Source: Desulfurispirillum indicum S5 (GTDB lineage Bacteria > Chrysiogenota > Chrysiogenetes > Chrysiogenales > Chrysiogenaceae). From it: a DNA stretch of 64,000 bases. Of this stretch, positions 34,389 through 42,877 are shown piece by piece. Every line of letters begins with the position of its first letter. Position 1 is the first letter of the stretch. The stretch lies in the NCBI RefSeq assembly GCF_000177635.2, contig NC_014836.1, forward strand, positions 1,097,501 through 1,161,500, written 5' to 3'. Position numbers and translations under genes: made by a program. The notes below the pieces were generated by a model that was not told the origin of the DNA, searched no databases, and saw only the letters and a list, made by a program, of their open reading frames with translations.

Positions 34389-35270
34389 ATGTCTTCACGT
34401 AATCTCATTATTCAGTCGGGCAATATCTATCAGCCTATGACCATGGGGATTTCCATGGTGCGTGAACGCTGTGAAATCGGCGAGGTATTTGTGTTGACCA
34501 CTTTCTCGCTGGTTCCCGAGATTGACAAACTGCTGAATCGCTTTTTTCCGGATATTCCGCGCCGGATATTTGGCATGTACGTCAGCGCCAAGGGCAGTGC
34601 TTCCGATCAGCGGGAGTACCGCAAGAATGTGGAAAAGGTGTTGCGTCTGGCGGGCGAGAACCCCATCGCCATGATTGCCAGCGGCACCAACTGGATGACC
34701 TGGCACTTTGCCCGGTACCTGGGAGATATGGAGGCGTATACGGTGCGCACCCGCAAGGAGTTTCAGGAGAAATCCTTCCTGCCGGAGAGGGATGCGGTGA
34801 CCGTTGACCCGGCGGGCAATGTGATTCACCACGAGGGGCAGATCTGCGAACTGGTTCCGCTGAACGCCGACTGCCCCAGGCCGCGGCTGGATATTCAGGG
34901 GCGTACCATCCATTTCCTGGATCATCATATAGAGCTGCCTATGCAGCAGGCGGCCATGTATGCCTTCATGGTGGAAAACGGTTGCTATCTGGATATGCGC
35001 GAAGACTACACTCAGGCTTTCAATGATTTCTGCGAGCGCTCATCCCAGTTTGATACGTACCGGGCCATGCTTGATGATGGGAAATCCTTCTATGAGCGTT
35101 TCAAGCAGAATGTTTCCAAAATCAACAGCCATCTGCGCCAGTGCGAAGAGATTGTGCGGCTGCACCTGAGTATAGAAAAGGATGAAGATTCGCCGGTGGA
35201 TGTGTACCGTCTCGGCGTGCTTTCAGACCGCGTGGTGGAGGGCTGGGAGCTGGAGGAGCCGGAAGCGTGA
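34389..35270 (+). CDS. Putative CARF-winged helix regulator
   Basis: About 293 residues from ATG 34389 (GGAG five bases upstream). The N-terminal half reads like a Rossmann-type CARF domain: first strand NLIIQSGNIYQPM, then EVFVLTT, and NPIAMIASGTNWMTWHFARYL where CARF proteins have their second ligand loop. After about residue 165 a winged-helix-like segment follows (GRTIHFLDHHIELPMQQAAMYAFMVEN recalls the wing of CARF-wHTH proteins), then a helical tail. I infer a regulator that senses cyclic oligoadenylate. Alternative: a CARF ring nuclease of the NE0113 group with an extension. Not certain by eye. Confidence 0.55.
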   Translation: MSSRNLIIQSGNIYQPMTMGISMVRERCEIGEVFVLTTFSLVPEIDKLLNRFFPDIPRRIFGMYVSAKGSASDQREYRKNVEKVLRLAGENPIAMIASGTNWMTWHFARYLGDMEAYTVRTRKEFQEKSFLPERDAVTVDPAGNVIHHEGQICELVPLNADCPRPRLDIQGRTIHFLDHHIELPMQQAAMYAFMVENGCYLDMREDYTQAFNDFCERSSQFDTYRAMLDDGKSFYERFKQNVSKINSHLRQCEEIVRLHLSIEKDEDSPVDVYRLGVLSDRVVEGWELEEPEA

Positions 35271-35372
35271 ACCCGATTAAAATAAGTTTATCCGCAGATA
35301 AAGGCGAAAGACTGTGGGGAGCACCGCAGATGAACGCCATGAAACGCCACTAGGATAACGTCGATTTTTTAT

Positions 35373-35396
35373 GCAGAAGGTTCTGTTGTCTTCTGC
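35373..35396. terminator. Candidate hairpin between convergent genes
   Basis: GCAGAAG / CTTCTGC with a 10-base loop, between the CARF-type gene (ends 35270) and the amidohydrolase gene on the opposite strand. A T run is present only upstream (GATTTTTTATGCAG), which on the minus strand would be an A run preceding; moderate support. Confidence 0.4.
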
Positions 35397-35403
35397 TGTT
35401 CAA

Positions 35404-36156
35404 TTATACCTGGCCTCGGTGGTACCACTCCTGGGCGTTGCGCCAGAGGATGCGCTCGGCAGCGTCTTCATCCATGGTGCGCGCCACCAGCATGGCGTCT
35501 TCGTCGGTGTAGGGGCGGGGGGCTCTGGTTGAGGGCAGGTCGGTTCCGAAGAGCAGAGCGGCGGGGTTGATGCGGTGGATGCGCTGCAGGGCGTCGGGTA
35601 TGTCGAAGTCCACTCGGCCGAATCCGGTGGCTTTCACCCGGACGCCTTTTTCCACCAGCTGGCACAGCAGATGGAAGCCGTCGCGGCTGAGCCCCAGGTG
35701 ATCGATACTGACGGCGGGCAGGGTGCTGAGGGTACGGTAGAGTTCGCCCAGTTCGCGGCTGTCCACGTAGAGTTCCACATGCCATTTCACCAGCTCGTGG
35801 ATGCGATCGGCCATGGTCTGGAGCTGTTCCAGACTTTCAGAGCCACCCCGGCGCAGATTAAAGCGCACGGCCCGCACGCCGGCGGTGTCCAGGTGCAGGA
35901 TTTCTTCGTCGCTGGTAGTGACGGGGAGCTGAGTAACGCCGACAAAGGCCGGACCAAGCTGTTTCAGGGCGTCCAGCAGGTACTGCTGGTCGAAGGCCTG
36001 GAATGAGCCGGATACGATGGCTCCACCTGCCAGTTCGTAGTTCTGTATGCGTTCCAGGTAGTCGTGACAGGTGAAGGTCGGGGGCAGATACCCCTGGTTG
36101 GGGACGATGGGGAAGCGGGGGTCGATGATGTGCAGGTGGGCGTCGAAGATCTTCAT
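35404..36156 (-). CDS. Amidohydrolase family metal-dependent hydrolase
   Basis: 250 residues, TIM-barrel fold of the Amidohydrolase_2 group. FDAHLHI gives the first metal-binding His pair, SIDHLGLS a later His, and LFGTDLPSTRAP the metal-binding Asp near the end. Substrate unknown; family members act on carboxylated or lactone-like compounds. It starts two bases after the DJ-1-type gene, so the two form an operon. Confidence 0.85.
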   Translation of the reverse strand: MKIFDAHLHIIDPRFPIVPNQGYLPPTFTCHDYLERIQNYELAGGAIVSGSFQAFDQQYLLDALKQLGPAFVGVTQLPVTTSDEEILHLDTAGVRAVRFNLRRGGSESLEQLQTMADRIHELVKWHVELYVDSRELGELYRTLSTLPAVSIDHLGLSRDGFHLLCQLVEKGVRVKATGFGRVDFDIPDALQRIHRINPAALLFGTDLPSTRAPRPYTDEDAMLVARTMDEDAAERILWRNAQEWYHRGQV

Positions 36157-36158
36157 GG

Positions 36159-36779
36159 CTACACCCTGCGGATGTTTTCCTGGTTGGGCAGGTACTCCAT
36201 GTGCCGTGCCGTGGCGGTGGCGACGTCTTCGCCCCAGCAGCGGGCGACGATGCGCAGGGCCATGTCGATGCCCGCTGAAATGCCGGCGCTGGTGATGATA
36301 TGGCCATCTTCCACCACGTGGTGTTGGGCGTCCACCTGTATGCCGGGGAAGGTCTGGCGCATCCAGTCAAGGCTCTTCCAGTGGGTGGTGGCGTGATGTC
36401 CATCCAGCAGTCCGGCCTGGCCCAGGAGCATGGAACCGGTGCAGACGGCGGTGAGCAGTGTGACCTGCTGTGCCTGCTGGCGCAGCCATGGGGCCATGGC
36501 GGGGTTTTCCAGCTCCCGGCGTACTCCCCAGCCCCCGGGAACCACAAGGATATCCAGGGGGGGAGTGTCGGCAAAGGTATGCTGTGCCAGCACCTGCATG
36601 CCGCCGGCGGTGGTGACATTTTTGCCTTGGGGGGCAATCAGGCGCACATCAAAGGGGGAAGGCTCTTCGCGACGGCGGGCTTCGTTCAGGCGTGTTACCG
36701 ACAGCACTTCGAAGGGGCCGCAGAAGTCCAGAACTTCAATGTCGTCAAAGATTACAATTCCGGTCATCAGGCGTTTCAT
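36159..36779 (-). CDS. DJ-1/PfpI family protein
   Basis: 206 residues, glutamine-amidotransferase-like fold. The nucleophile elbow is TAVCTGSMLLGQAGLLDG, followed by ATTHW, and PGGWGVRRELEN is the glycine-rich turn. This arrangement resembles the isonitrile hydratase and GATase1-AraC-sensor branch of the superfamily; chemistry cannot be fixed. Start at ATG 36779 with GGAGG five bases upstream. First gene of a two-gene operon with the amidohydrolase. Confidence 0.85.
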   Translation of the reverse strand: MKRLMTGIVIFDDIEVLDFCGPFEVLSVTRLNEARRREEPSPFDVRLIAPQGKNVTTAGGMQVLAQHTFADTPPLDILVVPGGWGVRRELENPAMAPWLRQQAQQVTLLTAVCTGSMLLGQAGLLDGHHATTHWKSLDWMRQTFPGIQVDAQHHVVEDGHIITSAGISAGIDMALRIVARCWGEDVATATARHMEYLPNQENIRRV

Positions 36780-36883
36780 GGTGGCCTCCGGGGGGATTTT
36801 CGTGTTCAAAGTATACCTGGCGGGCTTGAAAAATTGAAGCTGAACCCGCACCTTTGAGTCAACACGTGCTGAAAGGAGATTCC

Positions 36884-37345
36884 ATGAACACTCCCCATTT
36901 CCAGATGTCCAAGGTGATCATTCTCGTTGCCGATGCCTCCCGTGCTCGTCTGCTGGCGGTGGAAAGTCCCACGGGGCCACTGATGGAGCTGGAGTCCCTG
37001 GTCAATCCCGCTGCGCGGCTGCGCCAGCAGGATCTGAGCAGTGACCGCCAGGGGCGCAGCTTCCAGAGTGCCGGTACCGGGCGCAGTGCCATGGCGGAAA
37101 CCACAACTCCCAAAGAGCAGGAAACGGCGGTATTCGCCCGTGAACTGACGCAGAATCTGCAGGAGCGGCGTAAGCAGGGGGAACTGGAGAAGCTGTATGT
37201 GGTTGCTCCACCCGCCTTTCTGGGAGAGCTGCGCAAGCACCTTGGCGCAGAGGTGGCGTCTGTGGTTGTCGCCGAGATTGATAAAGATTATACTCGACTG
37301 GATGCGCGGGAGCTGCGCGAAAAGCTGCCCCAGTATCTGAAGTGA
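36884..37345 (+). CDS. Host attachment (Host_attach) family protein
   Basis: 153 residues of the family named from a protein needed for attachment to host cells; it belongs to the bacterial eRF1-like group. Typical pieces are KVIILVADASRARLLAV, RSAMAETTTPKEQE and LYVVAPPAFLGELRKHL, ending DKDYTRLDARELREKLP. Its biochemical role is unknown and the name should not be taken as evidence of pathogenicity. AAAGGAG six bases before the ATG. Confidence 0.85.
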   Translation: MNTPHFQMSKVIILVADASRARLLAVESPTGPLMELESLVNPAARLRQQDLSSDRQGRSFQSAGTGRSAMAETTTPKEQETAVFARELTQNLQERRKQGELEKLYVVAPPAFLGELRKHLGAEVASVVVAEIDKDYTRLDARELREKLPQYLK

Positions 37346-37508
37346 GGAGTTTTTCAGGCGGCTGCGTCACCATCGGTGATGGTGATGTCTTGCGGGTTGC
37401 TTGGGTGTACGGAAAATGTATTTTTTGCTCCAGCAAGCCGCTCACGAATGCTTGTTTTGATTCAGGGAGGGACACCGTGAGAATGTACGGTATTTGTTTT
37501 TGTCGTAT

Positions 37509-37541
37509 CCGCTTCGCCTGACGCGGCGAATGCGGAATTTT
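37509..37541 (+). terminator. Candidate terminator
   Basis: CCGCTTCGCC, loop TGACGC, GGCGAATGCGG (one bulge) and then AATTTTTC. It lies between the Host_attach gene and the methyltransferase gene; the rest of that 265-base gap shows no gene. Confidence 0.5.
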
Positions 37542-37610
37542 TCAGTAGTCTGTTGATCCGCTTTTCGCCGCGTCGCTCTTTTTTCTCTCTCAGAAAGGAA
37601 AGGCGAGCAC

Positions 37611-38384
37611 ATGGCGAAAATTCAGAAAAAGCATGTATCCAGCGAGGGCTGGGAGGGCGTTGCGCACTGGTATACCGGGTGGGCCGGTGCCGGCGGCAGC
37701 GTCTATCATCGTAAGCTGGCGATTCCAGCTGTGATGGGGCTGATGAACCCCCGTGAAGGTCAGCATATCCTTGATATGGGCTGTGGGCCAGGTGCCCTGG
37801 CACAGCATATCTGCAGGCGTGGGGCCTGGTACACGGGAATTGACTGTAGTCGCAAGCTCCTGCACTTTGCCAGGCGGCATAACGGCGGTGACAGAACGCG
37901 GTTTCTGTCGGGTGATGCCACCGCGCTGCAGGGACATCCGGAGCTTGACGAGGGGAGTTTTGATGGTGTCGTGTTTCTGCTGAGTCTCCAGGATATCCAC
38001 CCTCTGGAGGGAGCCATTGACAGCGCTGCCTGGGCCTTGCGGCCAGGTGGGCAGCTGGTGATATTCATGACCCATCCCTGTTTTCGTGTTCCACGCCAGA
38101 GTGGCTGGGGCTGGGACGCGCAGCGCAAGCTGCATTATCGGCGTATAGATCGCTATCTCAGCGCGCTTGAAGTGCCTATGCAGCCCCATGAACGGGGCCG
38201 GGGCACAACCCGCAGCTACCACCGGCCCTTGAGTCAGTACTTCAGGGAAATAGTCCAGAGGCGGCTTGTGGTCGATGCTTTCGAGGAATATGCGATTCCT
38301 GGGGAGATTTCCAGAAAATTTTCTGGAAATGCGGATAACCGCGATATTCCCCTGTTCCTGGCAGTGCGGGCCAGGAAGTATTAA
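37611..38384 (+). CDS. Class I SAM-dependent methyltransferase
   Basis: 257 residues. The SAM-binding motif is ILDMGCGPGALAQHI, followed by YTGIDCSRKLL (acidic loop), FLSGDATAL and SFDGVVFLLSLQDI, the order of a Methyltransf_11/25 domain. The C-terminal part with YHRPLSQYFREIV looks like a small-molecule methyltransferase. Substrate unknown. AAAGGAAAGG upstream of the ATG; transcribed towards the desulfurase gene and ended by a strong hairpin. Confidence 0.88.
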   Translation: MAKIQKKHVSSEGWEGVAHWYTGWAGAGGSVYHRKLAIPAVMGLMNPREGQHILDMGCGPGALAQHICRRGAWYTGIDCSRKLLHFARRHNGGDRTRFLSGDATALQGHPELDEGSFDGVVFLLSLQDIHPLEGAIDSAAWALRPGGQLVIFMTHPCFRVPRQSGWGWDAQRKLHYRRIDRYLSALEVPMQPHERGRGTTRSYHRPLSQYFREIVQRRLVVDAFEEYAIPGEISRKFSGNADNRDIPLFLAVRARKY

Positions 38385-38389
38385 GAATT

Positions 38390-38420
38390 ACCGCCCGCCG
38401 GGTATTCCGGCGGGCGGTTT
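38390..38420. terminator. Strong bidirectional terminator
   Basis: A perfect 12-bp GC-rich stem (ACCGCCCGCCGG / CCGGCGGGCGGT), loop GTATT, between two convergent genes. Short T runs on both sides. Confidence 0.85.
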
Positions 38421-38447
38421 GCGTTGAACTGGCTGCGGGCGAAGAGC

Positions 38448-39617
38448 TCAGGCTCCCACGCCTGTCAGCAGGCTCATCATTTCGTATCCTTCGGCTATGG
38501 CTTCGGCGGCGCTGCGGATATCTTCCTCGGTGGTAAATCGTCCAAGGCTCAGACGCAGGCTGCGGCTGGCTTCGTCTGTATCCAGTCCCATGGCCAGGAG
38601 CACGTGCGAGGGTTCGCTGCTGCCCGATGAGCAGGCTGCTCCGGCGCTCATGGCCACATGGGGCACCTGCAGCATCAGGCCTGCGGCGTCGGTGTGGGCA
38701 AAGCGAATGCTGGTGCAGCAGGGCAGGCGTCTGGCGCGGTCTCCATTCGTGATGAGTTCCGGAATTTTCTCCATCAGCAGGTTTTCCAGCAGGTTGCGCA
38801 GCGTTCCGATGCGCTTCCCCTCGTTTTGCATGTCGGCGAGGGCAAGTTCGCAGGCCCGTGCCATGCCGATGATTCCCGGCACGTTCAGGGTTCCCGGACG
38901 CAGTCGGCGCTCCTGGGTGCCGCCGCCCATGATGGGGCCGAGGTGCGCTGCGGCTTCCCGACGCACAAAGAGGGCGCCAATCCCCTTGGGTCCGTAGAAT
39001 TTATGGGCGCTCAAGCTGAGGTAGTCCACATCAAGCGCCTGCAGGTTTATGGGGATTTTACCTGCGGTCTGGGCGGCGTCAACATGCACCAGGGCGCCAG
39101 CTGCTTTTGCCAGGCGGCTGATGGTGGCAATGTCCTGCAGAACGCCGGTTTCGTTATTGGCCATCTGAATGCTTGTCAGGAGTACATCGTCTCCCAGTGC
39201 CTGTTGCAGTTCATCGTGTTTGAGCCTGCCCTGGTTGTCGACACCGATGGTTTTCAGGGTGTACCCCTGGGATACCAGCATCTGGCAGGGCTCCAGTACG
39301 GAGCGGTGTTCCACGGCGCTGGTGAGGATGGTGCGTCTGCTGCCGGTATTGGCACGGGCCGCTCCCAGGATGGCCATATTGTTGCTTTCGGTAGCGCCAC
39401 TGGTGAAGAGGATTTCCTCGGCCTGTGCGCCCAGGCATGACGCGATGGTTCTTCTGGCTGAGGCCACGGCGTCATAGGCGCACTGTCCGGGGGCATGCAC
39501 GGTGCTGGAGGCATTGGCGAACTGCTCGTGGAAGTAGGGGAGCATGGCTTCCACCACCCGTGGATCGCAGGGCGTGGTGGCCATGGCATCGAGATATATG
39601 GCGGGGGCGGTGTTCAT
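38448..39617 (-). CDS. Cysteine desulfurase (NifS/IscS family)
   Basis: 389 residues, class-V PLP enzyme that takes sulfur from cysteine for Fe-S clusters or tRNA thiolation. The PLP lysine is in SLSAHKFYGPKGIGALF and the catalytic cysteine loop in SAGAACSSGSSEPSHVL, the short-loop IscS-like form. The start MNTAPAIYLDAMATTP at 39617 has AAAGGAG upstream. It stands alone, with no iscU or iscA nearby, so which pathway it feeds is open. Confidence 0.92.
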   Translation of the reverse strand: MNTAPAIYLDAMATTPCDPRVVEAMLPYFHEQFANASSTVHAPGQCAYDAVASARRTIASCLGAQAEEILFTSGATESNNMAILGAARANTGSRRTILTSAVEHRSVLEPCQMLVSQGYTLKTIGVDNQGRLKHDELQQALGDDVLLTSIQMANNETGVLQDIATISRLAKAAGALVHVDAAQTAGKIPINLQALDVDYLSLSAHKFYGPKGIGALFVRREAAAHLGPIMGGGTQERRLRPGTLNVPGIIGMARACELALADMQNEGKRIGTLRNLLENLLMEKIPELITNGDRARRLPCCTSIRFAHTDAAGLMLQVPHVAMSAGAACSSGSSEPSHVLLAMGLDTDEASRSLRLSLGRFTTEEDIRSAAEAIAEGYEMMSLLTGVGA

Positions 39618-39949
39618 GGTAATACTCCTTTGCAGGCTGCTGAGAAGCCTTGTCTGCCAGTTAATATGAGGAACCGTTGCCGATGGCACTGCAAGGCTCC
39701 CGCCAAACTCTCCAGGCGCGTAACTATAAGTAATGGCAGCGTCTGGTTATGGTGTCCTCGCCATATTGCGCGTGTGTCGGAAAGGTGACAGGGGAATTGT
39801 CAGGTTTGCGCCTGGGTTGTCCACCATGATGGCGAATGTGCGGGAAGGTATTCTCCTGCCGCCAGGTTCGTGGTATTGTGTCATTCGGCGACGGGTCAAC
39901 TCTGCGTTGCGTGGTGTTTCAAAATGTAAAGGATATTGGTATTGAAGTC
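39618..39949. other. Gene-free gap before hybrid kinase gene
   Basis: No credible gene. A GGCTGCTGAGAAGCC stretch near 39633 resembles the end of the dispersed repeats at 7587, 10111 and 44518. The rest should carry divergent promoters, which I cannot place. Confidence 0.4.
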
Positions 39950-42838
39950 ATGGGCGTGAAGTGGATATGTCGTTTATTGATTGGTTGTCTGCTACTGCCT
40001 ATGCTGTGTGGTGCATGGGCCGGTGCTGTTATGCTGACGGCTGCCGAACGGATGTATCTTGAGGCTCTTGGTCCCATAACGGTTGCTCCAGACCCCGACT
40101 GGGTTCCCTTTGAACATGTGGATGAACGGGGAAACTTTACGGGTATTGCGGCGGACTTGCTGGATCTGGTGGCTTCGCGTCTGGGAATCGAATTCTCCTA
40201 TGTGTTTCCCCGCGACTGGGACGAGGCCCTGGAGCTTTCCCGTTCCGGTCAGGTGTTGATTCTGCCCTTCCTGAACCAGACCCCGGCGCGGCAGGAGTGG
40301 CTGCTTTTCACGGAGCCTCTGCTGGTGGATCCCAATGTCTTTATCACCCGGGAGGAACATCCCTATATAGTTGACGCGACGCAGCTGACGGGCAAGGTCA
40401 TGGTGCTGCCCAGCGGCACTTCCATGGAGGAGCGGGTACGCCGCGATTTTCCCAACCTGGAGATCATGCATGTGGCTACGGAGAATGACGTCTTCAGTGC
40501 CGTATCCCGGCGAGATGCCGACCTGACGCTGCGCTCGCTGACTATCTCCGCCTATACCATTCGCAAGGAAGGGCTCTTCAATCTGAAAATAGCTGGTCAG
40601 GCGCCCGAACACTACACCAACCGCCTGCGCATGGGCGTACTGAAAAGCGAGCCCATGCTGCGGGATATTCTCGACAGGGCTATCGCCACCATTACCCATG
40701 CCGACCGTGAAGAGATTGTGAACCGGCATGTGAATATCACCATTGTCCAGCCCGTTGACTATGGCTTTGTGTTGCGCGTCGCCGCTGGGCTGATCCTTCT
40801 GATTGCGCTTGCCATGTACTGGAACATGCGCCTGCGGCGACTGAACCACTCGCTGCAGGAGAGCGAACGCAGCAAGTCCCTGCTCATTTCCAACCTGCCT
40901 GGCATGGTCTATCGCTGCCGCTATGATCGCACCTGGACCATGGAGTTTGTCTCGGAAGGCTGTTTTGAGCTGACGGGTTACCGGCCTGAGGATCTGGTGG
41001 AGAATCGGGTGGTCTCCTTTGATCAGCTGATCGATCCTGCTGATCACGAATGGATCTGGCAGACCTGGCAGCGCGCCCGCGCTCTGGGGCAGCCTGCGCG
41101 GCTGGAGTATTCCATTACCACGGCCAGTGGGCAGACGAAGTGGCTTTTCGAGCAGGGGGATTTTGTCCTGAATGACAGCGGTGATGTGGTGGCTCTTGAA
41201 GGGCTGATCATCGATGTGACGGAGCGCAAGCTTCTGGAGCAGGAGATGCTGGCCGCCAGGCAGCAGGCAGAGGCGGCCAATGCCGTGAAATCGGAGTTTC
41301 TTGCCAATATGAGCCATGAAATCCGCACTCCCATGAACGCTGTGCTTGGCCTGATCTACCTGTGCCTGCAGACGCAGCTCTCGGCGGAGCAGCGCGACAT
41401 GCTCAGCAGGTCCTATGCCGCGGCCGAGTCACTGCTGGATATTCTGAATGATATTCTTGATATCTCCAAAATCGAAGCAGGCAAGCTGGAAGTGGAGCAG
41501 GTTGAGTTTCCACTGGCGGAAGTGCTTGACAAGGTGTTTAATCTGCTCAAGTTCCGAGTGGAAGAGAAAGGCCTGAAGCATTCGGTCACTGTGGATGAAG
41601 AAGTGCCGTCAACGGTGATTGGTGATCCCATGCGCCTTGGACAGGTGCTGCTGAACATCGCGGGGAATGCCGTCAAGTTCACCGAGCAGGGCTCGGTGAG
41701 CCTGGAGCTTTTCTGCGAAGCCGGTGTTGATGGCGACCTGGTTCTGCGTTTTGTGTTCCGGGATACGGGAATTGGCATGAGTCACGAGCAGATGGAGAAC
41801 CTCTTCGAATCCTTTAATCAGACCGATACCACCATCACCCGCAAATATGGGGGAACCGGACTGGGTCTGGCTATCTCTCGCCGCCTGGTGCACCTGATGG
41901 GGGGTGATATTCAGGTGGAAAGTGAACCTGGAAAGGGTTCCACCTTTACCTTCAGCGTCCGCTTCCGTTCCGTGGAGCGGCACGTTCCAGCCCTGAAAGA
42001 TGTGTGGGATTATGATACCCGCATGACATCGCCGCTTCTGGATAGCGCCGGAATGGAAGGGTCTCTGGAAGGCGTCCGGGTGCTGCTGGTGGAGGATAAT
42101 GCCCTGAACCGCGAAGTTGCCAGTGGCATGCTGCGCGGCATGGGAGTGGAGATCACCTTGGTCTGCAATGGCCAGGAGGCGTTGGCGATTCTTGACCAGC
42201 AGGATTATGACGTGGTGCTGATGGATATGCGCATGCCTGTTATGGATGGCTTGAGCGCCACCAGGCAGATTCGGCGCAACCCCCGCTGGAATGCCATGCC
42301 CATTATCGCCATGACGGCCAATGCCATGCACAGCGATGTGGAAGCCTGCAAAGCTGCCGGTATGAACGACCACATTGCCAAACCGGTGTCCAGGAAGCTC
42401 CTGGAGAGCGCGCTGCGCAAATGGACGGGCCGCGAAAGTGCACTCGATGCGACTCTCGGCAGGCCTGATGGTGGGGTGATGGACGGCGCCGTCGCCCTGC
42501 CGGGAGTAGATGTGGCCGATATTCTGGACAAGCTTGAGATCGATATGGATACCTACCGCGAATTCCTCGCCTTCTTCGCAGACAGCCAGGGAAGTATGGT
42601 GGTGAATATCCGCCAGGCCATGGAGCAGGGCGATGTCGCCGAGGCCGGACACCTGGCGCACGCCCTGAAAGGCTCATCGGCCTATCTTGGCTTCAGGGCG
42701 CTTTCCGCAGCCGCTGGAGCTTTGGAGAATGCTCTGGCGGACACCACTTCCAGTGACGCGCACCGGGCGCTCAGTGAAGTGGTGTCGGTTTTCGGGGAGA
42801 TGATGCGGGCGATTGAGAGCTGCCTGGCGTCTCGGTAA
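39950..42838 (+). CDS. Hybrid sensor histidine kinase (SBP-PAS-HK-REC-HPt)
   Basis: About 962 residues from ATG 39950. A signal peptide is followed by a periplasmic amino-acid-binding-like domain (SBP_bac_3, about 30-265: PITVAPDPDWVPFEHVDERG), one membrane helix (about 270-290), a PAS domain (about 310-430), HisKA (NMSHEIRTPMN, H456), an ATPase domain (NIAGNAVKFTEQG, DTGIGM, GGTGLGLAISRR), a receiver (LMDMRMPVMDG, D759) and a C-terminal HPt (LAHALKGSS, H904). This is an EvgS/BvgS-type phosphorelay sensor; the ligand is unknown. No response regulator gene is adjacent, so the relay ends at a partner elsewhere. Confidence 0.94.
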   Translation: MGVKWICRLLIGCLLLPMLCGAWAGAVMLTAAERMYLEALGPITVAPDPDWVPFEHVDERGNFTGIAADLLDLVASRLGIEFSYVFPRDWDEALELSRSGQVLILPFLNQTPARQEWLLFTEPLLVDPNVFITREEHPYIVDATQLTGKVMVLPSGTSMEERVRRDFPNLEIMHVATENDVFSAVSRRDADLTLRSLTISAYTIRKEGLFNLKIAGQAPEHYTNRLRMGVLKSEPMLRDILDRAIATITHADREEIVNRHVNITIVQPVDYGFVLRVAAGLILLIALAMYWNMRLRRLNHSLQESERSKSLLISNLPGMVYRCRYDRTWTMEFVSEGCFELTGYRPEDLVENRVVSFDQLIDPADHEWIWQTWQRARALGQPARLEYSITTASGQTKWLFEQGDFVLNDSGDVVALEGLIIDVTERKLLEQEMLAARQQAEAANAVKSEFLANMSHEIRTPMNAVLGLIYLCLQTQLSAEQRDMLSRSYAAAESLLDILNDILDISKIEAGKLEVEQVEFPLAEVLDKVFNLLKFRVEEKGLKHSVTVDEEVPSTVIGDPMRLGQVLLNIAGNAVKFTEQGSVSLELFCEAGVDGDLVLRFVFRDTGIGMSHEQMENLFESFNQTDTTITRKYGGTGLGLAISRRLVHLMGGDIQVESEPGKGSTFTFSVRFRSVERHVPALKDVWDYDTRMTSPLLDSAGMEGSLEGVRVLLVEDNALNREVASGMLRGMGVEITLVCNGQEALAILDQQDYDVVLMDMRMPVMDGLSATRQIRRNPRWNAMPIIAMTANAMHSDVEACKAAGMNDHIAKPVSRKLLESALRKWTGRESALDATLGRPDGGVMDGAVALPGVDVADILDKLEIDMDTYREFLAFFADSQGSMVVNIRQAMEQGDVAEAGHLAHALKGSSAYLGFRALSAAAGALENALADTTSSDAHRALSEVVSVFGEMMRAIESCLASR

Positions 42839-42877
42839 GTTTTATTCTGCACAATTTTCCGTACATCTGCATTGACT

